NCBI RefSeq assembly: GCF_014645315.1
Contig: NZ_BMLQ01000001.1
Coordinates: forward strand, 57,665 to 121,664
Direction: 5' to 3'
DNA length: 64,000 nt
Source of the DNA: Citricoccus zhacaiensis
Lineage (GTDB): Bacteria; Actinomycetota; Actinomycetes; Actinomycetales; Micrococcaceae
Program-made: the position numbers and the translations under genes
Shown here: positions 8,631 to 17,799 of the stretch, one piece after another
How positions within the stretch are numbered: the stretch's first letter is position 1
Layout: each line of letters begins with the position of its first letter
Notes under the pieces: model-generated
What the model was told of the DNA's origin: nothing
What the model saw: the letters and a program-made list of their open reading frames with translations, nothing else
The model's database searches: none

Positions 8631-10210
8631 GCGGCGCCCTCCCCGTCGCTTCGACGCCGCAGATACAGGGCCGCGTCCACGTCTTCCGCCTCTGGCCGGT
8701 CCGCATCCCGCAGGTCCGCCATGGTCCAGGCCAGGCGCATGACGCGGGCATGACCGCGGGCGGTGAGTTCTGCTCGGTCCAGGGCCGCATCGGCTCCGGC
8801 GCGTGCCCTGGGCTCGATGGCCAACGGCCCCTCCCGTAGCACGGCTGCCGGGATGTGGGCATTGCGGGACAGTCCGAAGGGCCTCAGCCGCGCGGCCTGC
8901 CTCTCGACCGCGGGCAGGATGCGGCCCAGGACGGTGGCCGAGTCCTCTCCTCCGGCCCCGGAGGTCAGGGCTGCCGCGTCCACCGCCGGAACCGTGACCT
9001 GGATGTCCACCCGGTCCAGGAGGGGGCCGGACAGTTTGGCCGTGTAGCGCCGCCGTTGCAGGGATGTGCACCGGCACTTGCTGCCGCGCCCGCCACCCCA
9101 ACCGCAGGGGCAGGGATTAGCTGCGAGCACCAGTTGGAAGCGGGACGGATAGCGCACCGCCCCGGAGGACCGGTGCAGGGTGATGGCGCCGGACTCCAGG
9201 GGCTGACGCAGGGCATCCAGGACCCGCCGGTCGAACTCGGGTGCCTCATCCAGGAACAGCACTCCGCCGTGCGCCAGGGACGCGGCCCCGGGCCGGGCGA
9301 TCCCTGATCCGCCGCCCACCAGGGCCGCCATGGAGGCGGAATGGTGGGGCGCCTGGAACGGGGCTCGGCGGATCAGCCGGGCCGCGTCCTGGGGCCGTCC
9401 GGTCAGTGACCGTACCGCGGTCGCCTCCAGCGCCGTCTGGTCGTCCAACGGCGGCAGGATGCCGGGCAGCCGTTCGGCCAACATCGTCTTGCCCGCCCCC
9501 GGACTCCCCTCCAACAACACATGATGTCCCCCGGCAGCGGCCACCTCCAGGGCAAAGCGCGCCTCGAACTGTCCCGAGACCTCCGAGAGATCCGGATCAT
9601 GCCCTCCAGACAGGGAGGCGGAGGTGGTCCTGTCCTCGCCACCCGACGCCGGTGCCGGCTCCGCCACAGCACTGGCCAGCGGGGGCTCCGGTTCTCCGCC
9701 GAAGGCCCGGATCACGTCATGCAGCGAGCGGAACCCCCGCACCCTGGCGCCGGGCACCAGGGAGGCCTCGTCTGCCGACTCCTCGGCCACCACGACGTCC
9801 GGATACCCGGATTCGACCGCCGCCATCACGGAAGGCAGGATCCCGGGCGCGTGGCGCAGCCGGCCGTCCAGTCCGAGTTCGGCCAGGAACACAGGCCCGT
9901 GCACACCGTGGACCTGCCGGTCAGCGGCATAGGCGGCCATCACGATCCCCAGATCGAACCCGGGCCCACGTTTGTGCAGCGCCGCCGGGACCAGGTTCAC
10001 GGTCAAGTGCCGCCGGGTCAGCGGCAGCCCGGAGTTGCGGGCGGCGGCTTTGATCCGGTCCCGGCTCTCTTGAAGCGATTGATCCGGCAAGCCAAGCAGG
10101 ACGAAGCCGGGCAGGGTCTGGCCGATGTCCGCCTCGACCTCCACCACGCGGCCGTGCATGCCGGTGAGCGCCACGGCCAGGGTCCGTCCCATGACGGCTG
10201 CCGCGCTCAT
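8627..10210 (-). CDS. comM: YifB/ComM family Mg-chelatase-like AAA ATPase
   Basis: Hexameric helicase that promotes branch migration during integration of transforming DNA. The 527-aa protein has an N-terminal Lon-protease-like (ChlI) domain, a Walker A motif (EGSPGAGKTML), a Walker B (LFLDEAPEF) and a Cys-rich loop (NPCPCGWGG...KCRC) typical of YifB. The ATG at 10210 overlaps the yraN stop by 4 nt and matches the usual YifB start (GRTLAVALTGMHG). It is translationally coupled to dprA downstream. Confidence 0.93.
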   Translation of the reverse strand: MSAAAVMGRTLAVALTGMHGRVVEVEADIGQTLPGFVLLGLPDQSLQESRDRIKAAARNSGLPLTRRHLTVNLVPAALHKRGPGFDLGIVMAAYAADRQVHGVHGPVFLAELGLDGRLRHAPGILPSVMAAVESGYPDVVVAEESADEASLVPGARVRGFRSLHDVIRAFGGEPEPPLASAVAEPAPASGGEDRTTSASLSGGHDPDLSEVSGQFEARFALEVAAAGGHHVLLEGSPGAGKTMLAERLPGILPPLDDQTALEATAVRSLTGRPQDAARLIRRAPFQAPHHSASMAALVGGGSGIARPGAASLAHGGVLFLDEAPEFDRRVLDALRQPLESGAITLHRSSGAVRYPSRFQLVLAANPCPCGWGGGRGSKCRCTSLQRRRYTAKLSGPLLDRVDIQVTVPAVDAAALTSGAGGEDSATVLGRILPAVERQAARLRPFGLSRNAHIPAAVLREGPLAIEPRARAGADAALDRAELTARGHARVMRLAWTMADLRDADRPEAEDVDAALYLRRRSDGEGAA

Positions 10211-10611
10211 GGCCGGATGTCCTTGAGGACCTCGACGGTCAGGCCGCCACCGGCCGGCAACAGGACGGAGACTGCGTCCACCCTCCAGCCGGCCAACCGC
10301 CGCAACTCCGGGTGCGCCGCCGCCCACTGGAATGACAACCGGTACAACCGGCGGAGTTTGCGCGGGTTGATGGCCTCGAAGGGGTGCCCATAGCCGATCC
10401 CTCGGCGGGTCTTGACCTCCACCGCCACCCACCACCCCTGGTGGATCCCCACGAGGTCGAGTTCTCCGTCCGGGCAGCGCCAGTTGCGGTCCACGATCTC
10501 GTAGCCCTGGTCCTGCAGCCACCGGGCGGCCACGTCTTCCCCGAAGCGGCCGAGTGCCGTGTGAGCTGATGATTGCTGCGGCCGGCGACCGGCCGCGGTG
10601 GATTGCCCCAT
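10207..10611 (-). CDS. YraN family endonuclease-like protein (UPF0102)
   Basis: A 134-aa protein with the restriction-endonuclease-like core GELDLVG...WVAVEVKTRRG, the conserved D-(x)n-ExK pattern of UPF0102/YraN. The biological role is not established. The ATG at 10611 is preferred because GGAGGT lies 6 nt upstream; the track start at 10629 would place that site inside the gene. It overlaps comM by 4 nt. Confidence 0.88.
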   Translation of the reverse strand: MGQSTAAGRRPQQSSAHTALGRFGEDVAARWLQDQGYEIVDRNWRCPDGELDLVGIHQGWWVAVEVKTRRGIGYGHPFEAINPRKLRRLYRLSFQWAAAHPELRRLAGWRVDAVSVLLPAGGGLTVEVLKDIRP

Positions 10612-10725
10612 TGATGTACCTCCACGCACCAGCCTGCTCGCTGGCAGGGCTGCGTGGGGCGTGGCGGGTGGCCACTGTGGATGCTTCGGGCGAACCGGTC
10701 CGCTGTGGAGGACCGCGCCGGTTGG

Positions 10726-10793
10726 TTACGGCAGGCCGGGCTTTACGGGAGGGTGGGCTTTACAGCAGGGCCGACGTTACGGCAGGGCGGGCC
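10726..10793. repeat. four tandem 17-bp repeats at DUF2469 3' end
   Basis: Four direct 17-bp units at 10726-10742, 10743-10759, 10760-10776 and 10777-10793, each beginning TTAC(G/A) on the plus strand. The last unit contains the DUF2469 stop codon (10777-10779, TAA on the minus strand) and the codons before it. The other three copies lie just beyond the stop. Each copy therefore carries its own TAA on the minus strand. The units differ at several positions, so this is not a recent expansion. Confidence 0.85.
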
Positions 10794-11103
10794 CGTCCTG
10801 GGGCAGCTGCAGGTCGTCGTTCCGCGGGAGTTCCTCCACGTTGACGTCCTTGAAGCTGAGGACCCGCACCCGCTTGACGAAGCGGGCGGTGCGGTAGATG
10901 TCCCATACCCAGGCGTCCTCCATCAGGACCTCGAAGAACACCTCGCCGCCCTCCGCGCGGGCCTTCACCTCCACGGCATTGGCCAGGTAGAAGCGGCGTT
11001 CGGTCTCCACCACGTACCGGAAGAGGCCGACCACGTCGCGGTACTCCCGGTAGAGCTGGAGTTCCATCTCGGATTCGTAGTTCTCGAGTTCGTCGCCGCT
11101 CAT
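10777..11103 (-). CDS. DUF2469 family protein
   Basis: Small acidic protein of 108 aa, conserved in actinobacteria next to rnhB; function unknown. The sequence MSGDELENYESEMEL...YREYRDVVGLFRYVVETERRFYLAN is characteristic. The ATG at 11103 overlaps the rnhB stop as ATGA; an ATG at 11112 is also in frame. The 3' end lies in a four-copy 17-bp repeat. Confidence 0.88.
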   Translation of the reverse strand: MSGDELENYESEMELQLYREYRDVVGLFRYVVETERRFYLANAVEVKARAEGGEVFFEVLMEDAWVWDIYRTARFVKRVRVLSFKDVNVEELPRNDDLQLPQDGPALP

Positions 11104-11912
11104 GCCGTCCATTCTCCCTGTTGCAGGCTCTGTTCCCGCACCTGTTCAGGTCGTTGGGACCAGACCGGGGTCGCTTCCTGGCCTCGGGACAGGCCCAGGT
11201 TCCAGCTCATCCGATGGTAGGGGCTCGGCCCTCGGTCCAGGATGGCCTGCCGGTGTACCGCGGCCCCATAGCCCTTGTTGCCCTCCCAACCGTAGTGGGG
11301 AAAGGCCTCCGCCAGGCCGGTCATCAGCCCGTCACGTTCCACCTTAGCCAGGATCGAGGCGGCCGCCACGGTGGCACACGTCGCATCGGCCTTGACCTGG
11401 AGGTGCACCGACCCAGGGCCGGGGGCCAGGCCGACGCTGGCCTGTAACGGAGACCGGGGCAGCCAGTTGTCACGCCCGTCCAGGACCAGCGCATCCGGGA
11501 TGCACCCCAGATCGGCTGCCACCCGGTGCCAGGCCCGTCGGCCCGCGAGGGCCAGGGCCGCGGAGATCCCGTACCGGTCGATCTCCCCGGGCTCCGCGTG
11601 CCCGACAGCGGCCGCGGCACCCCAGGCGAGGATCTCGGGGACCAGCGCCTCCCGGCGCTTGGCGGACAGGACCTTGGAGTCACGGACGGCCGGTTGCGGG
11701 CCGGCGTCGGGCAAAGCCACGACGACGACCCCCACGCTCACCGGACCCGCCAGGGCACCCCGACCCACCTCGTCCATGCCGGCGACCAGCAGCGGGCGCC
11801 CGGTCCGTTCCGTCCGCGCGGAAGCTCCGGGTGAGGCGAGTGCCAGCTGTGCTGCGACGAGGGACAGCTCGACGGACAGGTTGGGGCCGGGCACGGTGGT
11901 ACGCGTGGTCAT
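11100..11912 (-). CDS. rnhB: ribonuclease HII
   Basis: Removes ribonucleotides and RNA from RNA:DNA duplexes. The 270-aa protein has the metal-binding acidic residues in GMDEVGRGALAGPV, LDGRDNW and VKADATCATVAAASILAKVERD, and the C-terminal HYGWEGNKGYG. The ATG at 11912 is preferred; the longer reading from 12017 would run into lepB. Usual place in the lepB-rnhB-DUF2469-yraN order. Confidence 0.93.
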   Translation of the reverse strand: MTTRTTVPGPNLSVELSLVAAQLALASPGASARTERTGRPLLVAGMDEVGRGALAGPVSVGVVVVALPDAGPQPAVRDSKVLSAKRREALVPEILAWGAAAAVGHAEPGEIDRYGISAALALAGRRAWHRVAADLGCIPDALVLDGRDNWLPRSPLQASVGLAPGPGSVHLQVKADATCATVAAASILAKVERDGLMTGLAEAFPHYGWEGNKGYGAAVHRQAILDRGPSPYHRMSWNLGLSRGQEATPVWSQRPEQVREQSLQQGEWTA

Positions 11913-11946
11913 ACGGGCCGACGTCCAGCTGGCTGGCGGGCGGGGT

Positions 11947-12735
11947 TCATTCGGACTCCGTCCGGGCCGCCTCAGGGTCCGGGACGTGCTCGAAGGCGTC
12001 GCGGTTGCCGCCGGCATCCCCCCAGCGGGAGAGGGGCCAGGCGATGACCTCGGCGCGGCCGGTCACGTCGTCCAAGCTGATGAAACCGTTGCCCGGGCCG
12101 TCCTGGTGCATGCGGGAATCGGCGGACGCGTCCCGGTGATCACCCATGACCCAGATGTGGCCTTCGGGCACCGTGACGTCGAAGGGGATGTCCGAGGGGG
12201 CTGATCCCGGGTGCAGGTACGGCTCCTCGACCGGAACGCCATTGACGGTGAGCATCCCCTCGGCGGTGCAGCACTCCACCCGATCCCCTGGCAGGCCGAT
12301 GAGCCGTTTGACGAGGTGCTGCTCGGATGAGTTCGGCATCAGGCCGATGAACTCGAGGGCCTCGCGGAAGGGGTTGGACGCCACCGGGACCGGCTCGCCG
12401 AGCCACCCCTTGGTGTCCTCGAAGACCACCACGTCCCCGCGCTCCACGTCGAAGGGGCCGGGGACCAGCAGGTTGACGAAGATCCGGTCATTGATCTGCA
12501 GCGTCTGCTCCATGGACCCGGAGGGGATGTAGTACGCGCGGAACAGGAAGGTCTTGACCAGGAAGGAGGCCAGCAGGGTGATGAGCACGATCAGGACGAC
12601 TTCACGGACCGCGAGCCAGAGCCGGTGTCCTCCGGAGGAGGCGCCGGCGTGGTCCGTGGGGGTCTCGGCGGGGGTCGCCCCAGGGCCTTCCCCTCGAGGG
12701 GCCTCAGGCGCCCCCGGGTTACTCTCCTGGGCCAT
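11947..12735 (-). CDS. lepB: type I signal peptidase (second copy)
   Basis: Membrane-bound peptidase of 262 aa that removes signal peptides from exported proteins. A cytoplasmic Glu/Pro/Gly-rich N-terminus is followed by one membrane segment (VVLIVLITLLASFLVKTFLF). Then come box B with the catalytic Ser (PSGSMEQTL), box D with the catalytic Lys (VKRLIGLPGD) and box E (VMGDHRDASADSR). The ATG at 12735 has GAGAGGAC upstream; a GTG at 12768 is an alternative. It is the second of two adjacent lepB genes that are only moderately similar, so not a recent duplication. Confidence 0.92.
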   Translation of the reverse strand: MAQESNPGAPEAPRGEGPGATPAETPTDHAGASSGGHRLWLAVREVVLIVLITLLASFLVKTFLFRAYYIPSGSMEQTLQINDRIFVNLLVPGPFDVERGDVVVFEDTKGWLGEPVPVASNPFREALEFIGLMPNSSEQHLVKRLIGLPGDRVECCTAEGMLTVNGVPVEEPYLHPGSAPSDIPFDVTVPEGHIWVMGDHRDASADSRMHQDGPGNGFISLDDVTGRAEVIAWPLSRWGDAGGNRDAFEHVPDPEAARTESE

Positions 12736-12769
12736 CTCGCCGTCCTCTCCGCTGGTCCGGCTGTCCACT

Positions 12770-13516
12770 CTACCGCTCGCCCACTCCCGGACCGGGCTCC
12801 AGCGGGGTGCGTCGCTCCGCAGGCCAGGCGATGCCGGTCACCTTCCCGATGACCTTGGTCTCCTCGATCATGCCGCCGCCCGGGGCGCCCAGGAGACCGC
12901 GCGAATCGTGGGAGTGGTGGCGGTTGTCTCCCAGGAGGAACAGCCGCCCCTCGGGCACCTCAACGGTGAACGCGGTGCGGGAGGCCGGCGGTTCGGCGAG
13001 GTAATCCTCCGCAACGGCCTCGCCGTTGACCTCGAGCAGGCCGTCGGCGCTGCAGCAGGAGACGGTGTCTCCGCCCACGCCGGCCACCCGCTTCACGTAG
13101 GCGGACGTGTCCGGCGCCAGGCCGAGCCATTGCAGCGCCTCATCCACCGCCCGGACCGGTGCCGGCCGGGAGTCATAGGGCACGAAGCTGCCCTCCCCAT
13201 CCACAACGATCACGTCCCCCCGCTCCACGGGTTCGCTCTCGTAGGCGCCTCGGTCCACACTGATGCGGTCCCCGGGGAGCAGCAGAGGTTCCATGGACCC
13301 GGAGGGGATGCGATACAGGTCCGCCACGGTGCTGCGCAGCAGTGCGGCGGCCAGCACGGCGGCGACCAAAACCGCACCGACGAGGACGGCCCAGGTCCGG
13401 ACGGGACGTGCCTCCAACGCCGCCCTGAGACGACGACGCCGCGGGCGCCGGTCCCCCTGGGGGTTCCGGCGCCCGCGGCGCTGACGAGGCGACGAGTCAG
13501 ACGACAGGTCGGTCAT
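12770..13516 (-). CDS. lepB: type I signal peptidase (first copy)
   Basis: A 248-aa signal peptidase I with a short Arg-rich cytoplasmic tail, one membrane segment (about residues 37-60) and the catalytic pair: Ser in PSGSMEPLL and Lys in YVKRVAGVGGD. Box E is LLGDNRHHSHDSRG. It follows rplS by 27 nt and is transcribed towards the second lepB copy. Two tandem lepB genes here are common in actinobacteria and may divide substrates. Confidence 0.92.
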   Translation of the reverse strand: MTDLSSDSSPRQRRGRRNPQGDRRPRRRRLRAALEARPVRTWAVLVGAVLVAAVLAAALLRSTVADLYRIPSGSMEPLLLPGDRISVDRGAYESEPVERGDVIVVDGEGSFVPYDSRPAPVRAVDEALQWLGLAPDTSAYVKRVAGVGGDTVSCCSADGLLEVNGEAVAEDYLAEPPASRTAFTVEVPEGRLFLLGDNRHHSHDSRGLLGAPGGGMIEETKVIGKVTGIAWPAERRTPLEPGPGVGER

Positions 13517-13543
13517 CGGGTCATGATCACGCGCAGGCGCAGA

Positions 13544-13906
13544 TCAGGCCTTCTTGGTCGAGAAGTCGCGCTTCTCCTTGATCTTGGCGGCCTTGCCGTG
13601 ACGATCGCGCATGTAGTACAGCTTGGCGCGGCGCACGTCACCGCGGGAGACGAGCTCGATCTTGTCGATGACCGGGGAGTGCACCGGGAAGGTACGCTCC
13701 ACGCCGACGCCGAAGGACACCTTGCGGACGCGGAAGGTCTCGCGCACGCCATGGCCGTGGCGGCCCATGACGAAGCCCTGGAAGACCTGCACACGGGCGG
13801 TCTTGCCTTCGACGATGTTCACGTGCACCTTGACGGTGTCGCCGGGGCGGAAATCGGGAACGTCGTTGCGCAGCGAGGGCGCATCGAGGGAGTCGAGAAT
13901 ATGCAT
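13544..13906 (-). CDS. rplS: 50S ribosomal protein L19
   Basis: Large-subunit ribosomal protein of 120 aa at the 30S-50S interface. The L19 signature MHILDSL...[12 protein letters not shown] and the lysine/arginine-rich C-terminus are clear. The ATG at 13906 has AGGAG 7 nt upstream; the extended frame from 13930 lacks one. The 268-nt gap to trmD holds no gene and probably contains its own promoter, for example TAGCTT on the minus strand, but I could not fix one. Confidence 0.96.
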   Translation of the reverse strand: MHILDSLDAPSLRNDVPDFRPGDTVKVHVNIVEGKTARVQVFQGFVMGRHGHGVRETFRVRKVSFGVGVERTFPVHSPVIDKIELVSRGDVRRAKLYYMRDRHGKAAKIKEKRDFSTKKA

Positions 13907-14174
13907 AGTGCTACTCCTGGTGAACGCCACAGGTCATTCACGTCATCAGCGGCACGCCGGCCGGTGCCTCCGGAAGTGGAGGCGTCGGGATGGGCGTGCC
14001 CAAGCTAGGGACCGGTTGACCCGTCTGGGCGCCGGTGGGTCAGACTGTCGGCATCCGCCCCCTGTGGCAGGTCGGATGTCCAGTTGACACAGCTGACCAT
14101 TATGCCAGATCCGAGGCCGTCTTGTCTCCTGGCACGGTGGACTCCGTTGGGCCCGTGGTCACCGTGGACTCGGC

Positions 14175-14897
14175 TCATCCGGCTGATTCGGGTGGCAGCA
14201 GGTCCGGGCGCCGGGCCCGGGTGCGGACCACCTGCTGGTCATGCCGCCAGCGGGCGATCCGTCCGTGGTCGCCGGAGAGCAGGATCTGTGGGACGTCGCG
14301 ACCACGCCACGAGGAGGGCTTGGTGTAGACCGGGTACTCGAGCAGTCCGTCACTGTGGGACTCCTCCACAAGGGATTCCGGGTTGCCGACCACACCGGGC
14401 ACCAGTCGTCCCACGGCCTCGATCATCGCCAGAGCCGCCACCTCTCCGCCGTTCAGGACGTAGTCGCCGAGGGAGACCAGCCGCACCTCGAAGAGTTCGG
14501 CGGCCCATTCGAACAGACGTTCGTCGATGCCCTCGTAGCGTCCGCAGGCCACCACGAGGTGGTCCGCCCCGGCCAGCTCGTGCGCCACGGACTGCCGGAA
14601 CAGCGTGCCCGACGGCGTCGGCACCAGTAATACCGGACGCGCACCGGAGGCGTCGTCGGCGTCAGCTGCGGATGCCGCGATGGACTCGAGCGCCAGCGCC
14701 CAGGGCTCCGGCTTCATGACCATGCCGGCACCCCCACCGTAGGGGGTGTCGTCCACGGTGCGGTGCCGGTCGGAGGTGTGTTCGCGCAGGTCGTGGATGC
14801 GGATGTCCAGCAGGCCGTCCCGGCGCGCTTTGCCGATCAACGAGACGTCAAGAGCCTGGAGGTACTCGGGGAAGATCGTGACGACGTCGATCCTCAT
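14175..14897 (-). CDS. trmD: tRNA (guanine37-N1)-methyltransferase TrmD
   Basis: SPOUT-fold methyltransferase that makes m1G37 in tRNA, using S-adenosylmethionine. The 240-aa protein has [13 protein letters not shown] at the start and the trefoil-knot AdoMet site ([31 protein letters not shown]). [16 protein letters not shown] is a further family motif. Its ATG overlaps the rimM stop as ATGA, so the two are translationally coupled. Confidence 0.95.
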   Translation of the reverse strand: MRIDVVTIFPEYLQALDVSLIGKARRDGLLDIRIHDLREHTSDRHRTVDDTPYGGGAGMVMKPEPWALALESIAASAADADDASGARPVLLVPTPSGTLFRQSVAHELAGADHLVVACGRYEGIDERLFEWAAELFEVRLVSLGDYVLNGGEVAALAMIEAVGRLVPGVVGNPESLVEESHSDGLLEYPVYTKPSSWRGRDVPQILLSGDHGRIARWRHDQQVVRTRARRPDLLPPESAG

Positions 14898-15493
14898 GCA
14901 GGATCCCCCGCTGCAGAGCTGCCGCCAGCCGTGGGCTCATTGAGCGTCAACAGGCCCGGCGGCGGGGTCAGGGTGATCGTGCCCGCCTCGGGGTCGACCT
15001 CGGGGACGATCTCCTCGACGAATGGCACGAGGGCGCTGGCCCCACCCTCGAGCGTCACCTCCAGCAGGTCCTGGACCTCTCCGGTGATCAGGCCGGTTAC
15101 GTCGCCGACCTTGGTGCCATCGACCATGGCGGCCAGTCCGACCAGATCCTCCTCGTACCAGGCGTCGTCCTCCCCCGCCTCGTCCGGCTCGGCGAAGAGT
15201 TCGGTGCCGCGGAGCGCCTCGGCCTGGTTGCGGTCGGCCACCTCCTCCAGGGCCAGCAAGAGGATGTCCTTGTTCCACCGGGCCCGAACCACGGTCAGCG
15301 CCCCGTCCCGGCCGGCTCCCTGGCCACCGCGGCGGCCCTGAAGCACCGCTCCGGGGCTGAACCGCTCTCCGGGCTCATCCGTGAACACCTGGACGGTCAC
15401 CTCACCATGGATGCCATGGGGCTTGCCGATCCTCGCGACGCGGACGTGCTCGCGCGCGTCCCGGGGTGGGTTCTCGGCACCTGACTGCGGCAT
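14894..15493 (-). CDS. rimM: ribosome maturation factor RimM
   Basis: Assists assembly of the 30S head. The 199-aa protein has the N-terminal RimM beta-barrel ([17 protein letters not shown]) and a C-terminal PRC barrel ending [13 protein letters not shown], then a short tail. The ATG at 15493 has AAGGAC upstream; the extended reading (from 15574) runs through pyrimidine-rich leader and is rejected. It follows a 170-nt spacer after khpA that contains a long hairpin. Confidence 0.93.
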   Translation of the reverse strand: MPQSGAENPPRDAREHVRVARIGKPHGIHGEVTVQVFTDEPGERFSPGAVLQGRRGGQGAGRDGALTVVRARWNKDILLLALEEVADRNQAEALRGTELFAEPDEAGEDDAWYEEDLVGLAAMVDGTKVGDVTGLITGEVQDLLEVTLEGGASALVPFVEEIVPEVDPEAGTITLTPPPGLLTLNEPTAGGSSAAGDPA

Positions 15494-15573
15494 GTTCGTG
15501 GGGTCCTTTCGGGAGGAAGGCAAGAAGGAGTCAAGAAGAAGACAAGAAGAGGACAAGAGGGTCAGGGACGACA

Positions 15574-15609
15574 ATGGCCCGCGCCGGACGGTGTCCGGAC
15601 ACGGGCCAT
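15574..15609 (-). terminator. hairpin in khpA-rimM spacer
   Basis: An 8-bp outer stem (15574-15581 with 15602-15609) and a 6-bp inner stem (15584-15589 with 15593-15598) around a 3-nt loop, separated by a 2x3 internal loop. On the minus strand the hairpin is followed by a long C/T-rich tract (about 15515-15572). It could be an attenuator, a partial terminator or an RNA-processing site inside the rpsP-khpA-rimM-trmD operon. Confidence 0.45.
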
Positions 15610-15663
15610 CATGTCATGCGGCCGCGCCGCGCCCGCAGGGCGGGACGGAGCGGCACGGTACAG

Positions 15664-15903
15664 CTACCGGCGGCGGTCGGTGTCCACGACGTCGACCCGG
15701 ACCGGATGTCCGGCGAGGCCGTCCAGCACGGTGCGCAACGCGGAGGCGGTCCGGCCCTGGCGGCCGATCACCCGACCCAGGTCGGCGGGATCGACACGGA
15801 CTTCGAGGACTTCGCCGCGACGGTTGTTCCGCAGGTCGACCTGAACGTCTTCCGGGGAATCCACGATTCCCCGGACCAGATGTTCGAGCGCTTCCTGCAG
15901 CAT
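15664..15903 (-). CDS. khpA: KH-domain RNA-binding protein KhpA
   Basis: Small RNA-binding protein of 79 aa. The KH core is visible as DLGRVIGRQGRTASALRTVL with the GxxG loop (GRQG). It lies between rpsP and rimM, its usual place in Gram-positive bacteria. The ATG at 15903 is chosen because relatives begin MLEEALEHLVRGIV; a GTG at 15909 overlapping the rpsP stop is also possible. Confidence 0.92.
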   Translation of the reverse strand: MLQEALEHLVRGIVDSPEDVQVDLRNNRRGEVLEVRVDPADLGRVIGRQGRTASALRTVLDGLAGHPVRVDVVDTDRRR

Positions 15904-15905
15904 GG

Positions 15906-16352
15906 TCACTCGGACTTCTCGTCGGCCGGAGCCTCGGTGGAGTCGGTGGCCTCGGTGGTCTCAGCAGCATCGGCCGGAGCCTCGGCGGCATCCTTCTTCG
16001 GCGTGATGGCCTCGGGGATGATGACCGAGCCCTTCTGCGGAGCCACGAAGGACTCCTTCGGCTGCTTGGTCTTCAAGGTGCCCTCGGCACCCGGCTCACC
16101 CTTGAACTTCTGCCAGTCACCGGTGATCTTGAGGATGGCGTGCACCTGCTCGGTGGGCTGGGCGCCCACAGACAGCCAGTACTGGGCCCGCTCGGAGTTG
16201 ACCTCGATGAACGAGGGCTCCTCGGTGGGGTGGTACTTGCCGATCTCCTCGATCGCACGGCCATCGCGGCGGGTGCGGGAGTCCATGACGACAATGCGGT
16301 AGTACGGGGCGCGCATCTTGCCGAAGCGCTTCAAACGGATCTTTACGGCCAC
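15906..16352 (-). CDS. rpsP: 30S ribosomal protein S16
   Basis: Small-subunit ribosomal protein. The first 85 residues are typical S16 ([25 protein letters not shown]). They are followed by an extension of about 60 residues rich in Ala, Glu and Thr ([18 protein letters not shown]), which makes this 148 aa against about 90 in E. coli; such tails are common in actinobacteria. The start is the GTG at 16352, with CCAGGAG upstream. First gene of the rpsP-khpA-rimM-trmD run. Confidence 0.95.
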   Translation of the reverse strand: MAVKIRLKRFGKMRAPYYRIVVMDSRTRRDGRAIEEIGKYHPTEEPSFIEVNSERAQYWLSVGAQPTEQVHAILKITGDWQKFKGEPGAEGTLKTKQPKESFVAPQKGSVIIPEAITPKKDAAEAPADAAETTEATDSTEAPADEKSE

Positions 16353-16538
16353 GGGTGTGGTAGCTCCTGGTTCTTGGTTTTGGCGCAGCATGCACGCCGG
16401 CCGTGGGGTTGGCGCGGGGTGGTGTGCTGCTGACAGAACGGCCGGCCGGAGTGATAGAGGGTCGCCCGGACGGCAGTTCAGTACCGTCCCATTCTGCCAG
16501 ACACCCGGCCATTTGTCCTAGTTCGTCCAAGGGGTGTC

Positions 16539-17549
16539 CTACTGCGCCTCGGGCGCAGCCGCCGCAGCTGCCCCCGCATCGGTCCCGACGCCGGCCGGCA
16601 CCTCGGCCTCGGAGAGCACGAGCAGCGTGTTCCACGGATCGCGGACCTCGAGTCCGCGGTCGGTGCGCTGAGCAGACCGGCCAGCGCTCTTGAGCCGGTC
16701 CTCGGCAGCTCCCAGCCCCTCGCCCCGCGGCAGGGTGATCTCCACGGAGCCCAGGCCGAGGGTGTTGCGGCGGGGGCCGACACCGGTGGAATTCCACGTG
16801 TTCATCGCCATGTGGTGGTGGTAGCCACCCGCGGACACGAACAGGGCCATGGTGCCGAGCGCGGTGGTCTTCTCGAATCCGAGTTCCCGGACATAGAAGT
16901 CCTCCGCCACCTGGACGTCCCCGACCTGGAGGTGGACGTGCCCCACGGAGGCGGGAGCGATGGTCAGCCGGTTCACGGCCTCCTCGGTGAGGTGCGTGTC
17001 CAGGTACCGGTCCCACGGCAGGTAGAGGGTCGACATGGCGACCTGGCCGTCCGGGCCCCACTGCCATTGGTCACGGGGCCGGTCGACGTAGAGCTCGATG
17101 CCGTTGTTGTCCGGGTCCTGGAAGTAGAAGGCCTCGGAGACGAGATGGTCAGAACTGCCGACGAACCGCGTGGGATCGAGGCGCACGGCCGAGTAGACGG
17201 TCGCGGCGAGCTCGGCGGCCTCCTCAAAGAGGATGGCCACGTGATAGAGGCCGGCCTCCCCCTCACCGGGGAGCTTCAGGCCGCGCGCCTCCTCGATGCC
17301 GACGAGCGGCACCCCGGACCGGCCCAGGACGACGTTGGGACCATCCTCGGCCACGGCAACGAGACCCAGCGCCTGCTCGTAGTAGGCCCGCAGGCGTGCC
17401 ACATTCTCCGTCTTCAGGGTCACGATTCCCATGGACAGGCCAGCGGGCAGCAGGTCGGCGACCGGGCGTCCGCTGATGGGCTGGTGCTGCATGGACTGGC
17501 GCCGCAGGGTAACAGGATTCGCGGCGGCATCGGAGGCGGTGAAGGACAT
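16539..17549 (-). CDS. VOC family protein, two-domain dioxygenase-like
   Basis: A 336-aa protein built from two vicinal-oxygen-chelate halves (about residues 38-165 and 180-310), like catechol-2,3-dioxygenase or CatE/BphC relatives. Likely metal ligands are His at LYHVAILFE, His at VGHVHLQVGD and Glu in NGIELYVDRP. Other features such as GGYHHHMAMNTW match the uncharacterised Bacillus YfiE/CatE-type group. The substrate is unknown. The ATG at 17549 has GGAG upstream. It stands alone between rpsP and the ffh terminator. The C-terminus is an Ala-rich tail. Confidence 0.8.
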   Translation of the reverse strand: MSFTASDAAANPVTLRRQSMQHQPISGRPVADLLPAGLSMGIVTLKTENVARLRAYYEQALGLVAVAEDGPNVVLGRSGVPLVGIEEARGLKLPGEGEAGLYHVAILFEEAAELAATVYSAVRLDPTRFVGSSDHLVSEAFYFQDPDNNGIELYVDRPRDQWQWGPDGQVAMSTLYLPWDRYLDTHLTEEAVNRLTIAPASVGHVHLQVGDVQVAEDFYVRELGFEKTTALGTMALFVSAGGYHHHMAMNTWNSTGVGPRRNTLGLGSVEITLPRGEGLGAAEDRLKSAGRSAQRTDRGLEVRDPWNTLLVLSEAEVPAGVGTDAGAAAAAAPEAQ

Positions 17550-17752
17550 GACTGGTCTCCTCGGGTTCGGCCCGGTATCTATTCGGGCTGGTGGCGTCTG
17601 CGGTCGGCACTGCGGGTTCAACGGTTCACGAGACCCGGTCGGCACCTTCATGACATCACAACTAAGTTGACGCTTCAAGTATTCCCGGTCGGGGCGGTGT
17701 GATGAGAGCCACCCCAGCCCCACGGGGGAACCGCCTCAGCCCGGAAACATCA

Positions 17753-17786
17753 GAGGGCCGCAACCACCGTGGTGGTTGCGGCCCTC
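17753..17786 (-). terminator. terminator downstream of ffh
   Basis: Perfect 16-bp inverted repeat (17753-17768 and 17771-17786) with a minimal loop, 13 nt past the ffh stop. On the minus strand it is followed by TGATGTTT. The rest of the 250-nt gap to the VOC gene shows no gene. Confidence 0.75.
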
Positions 17787-17799
17787 GAGACGTGCCGGC

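Noticed and set aside
14175-14719. Plus-strand frames across trmD
   Set aside because: All are antisense to trmD, which has its complete AdoMet-knot motifs.
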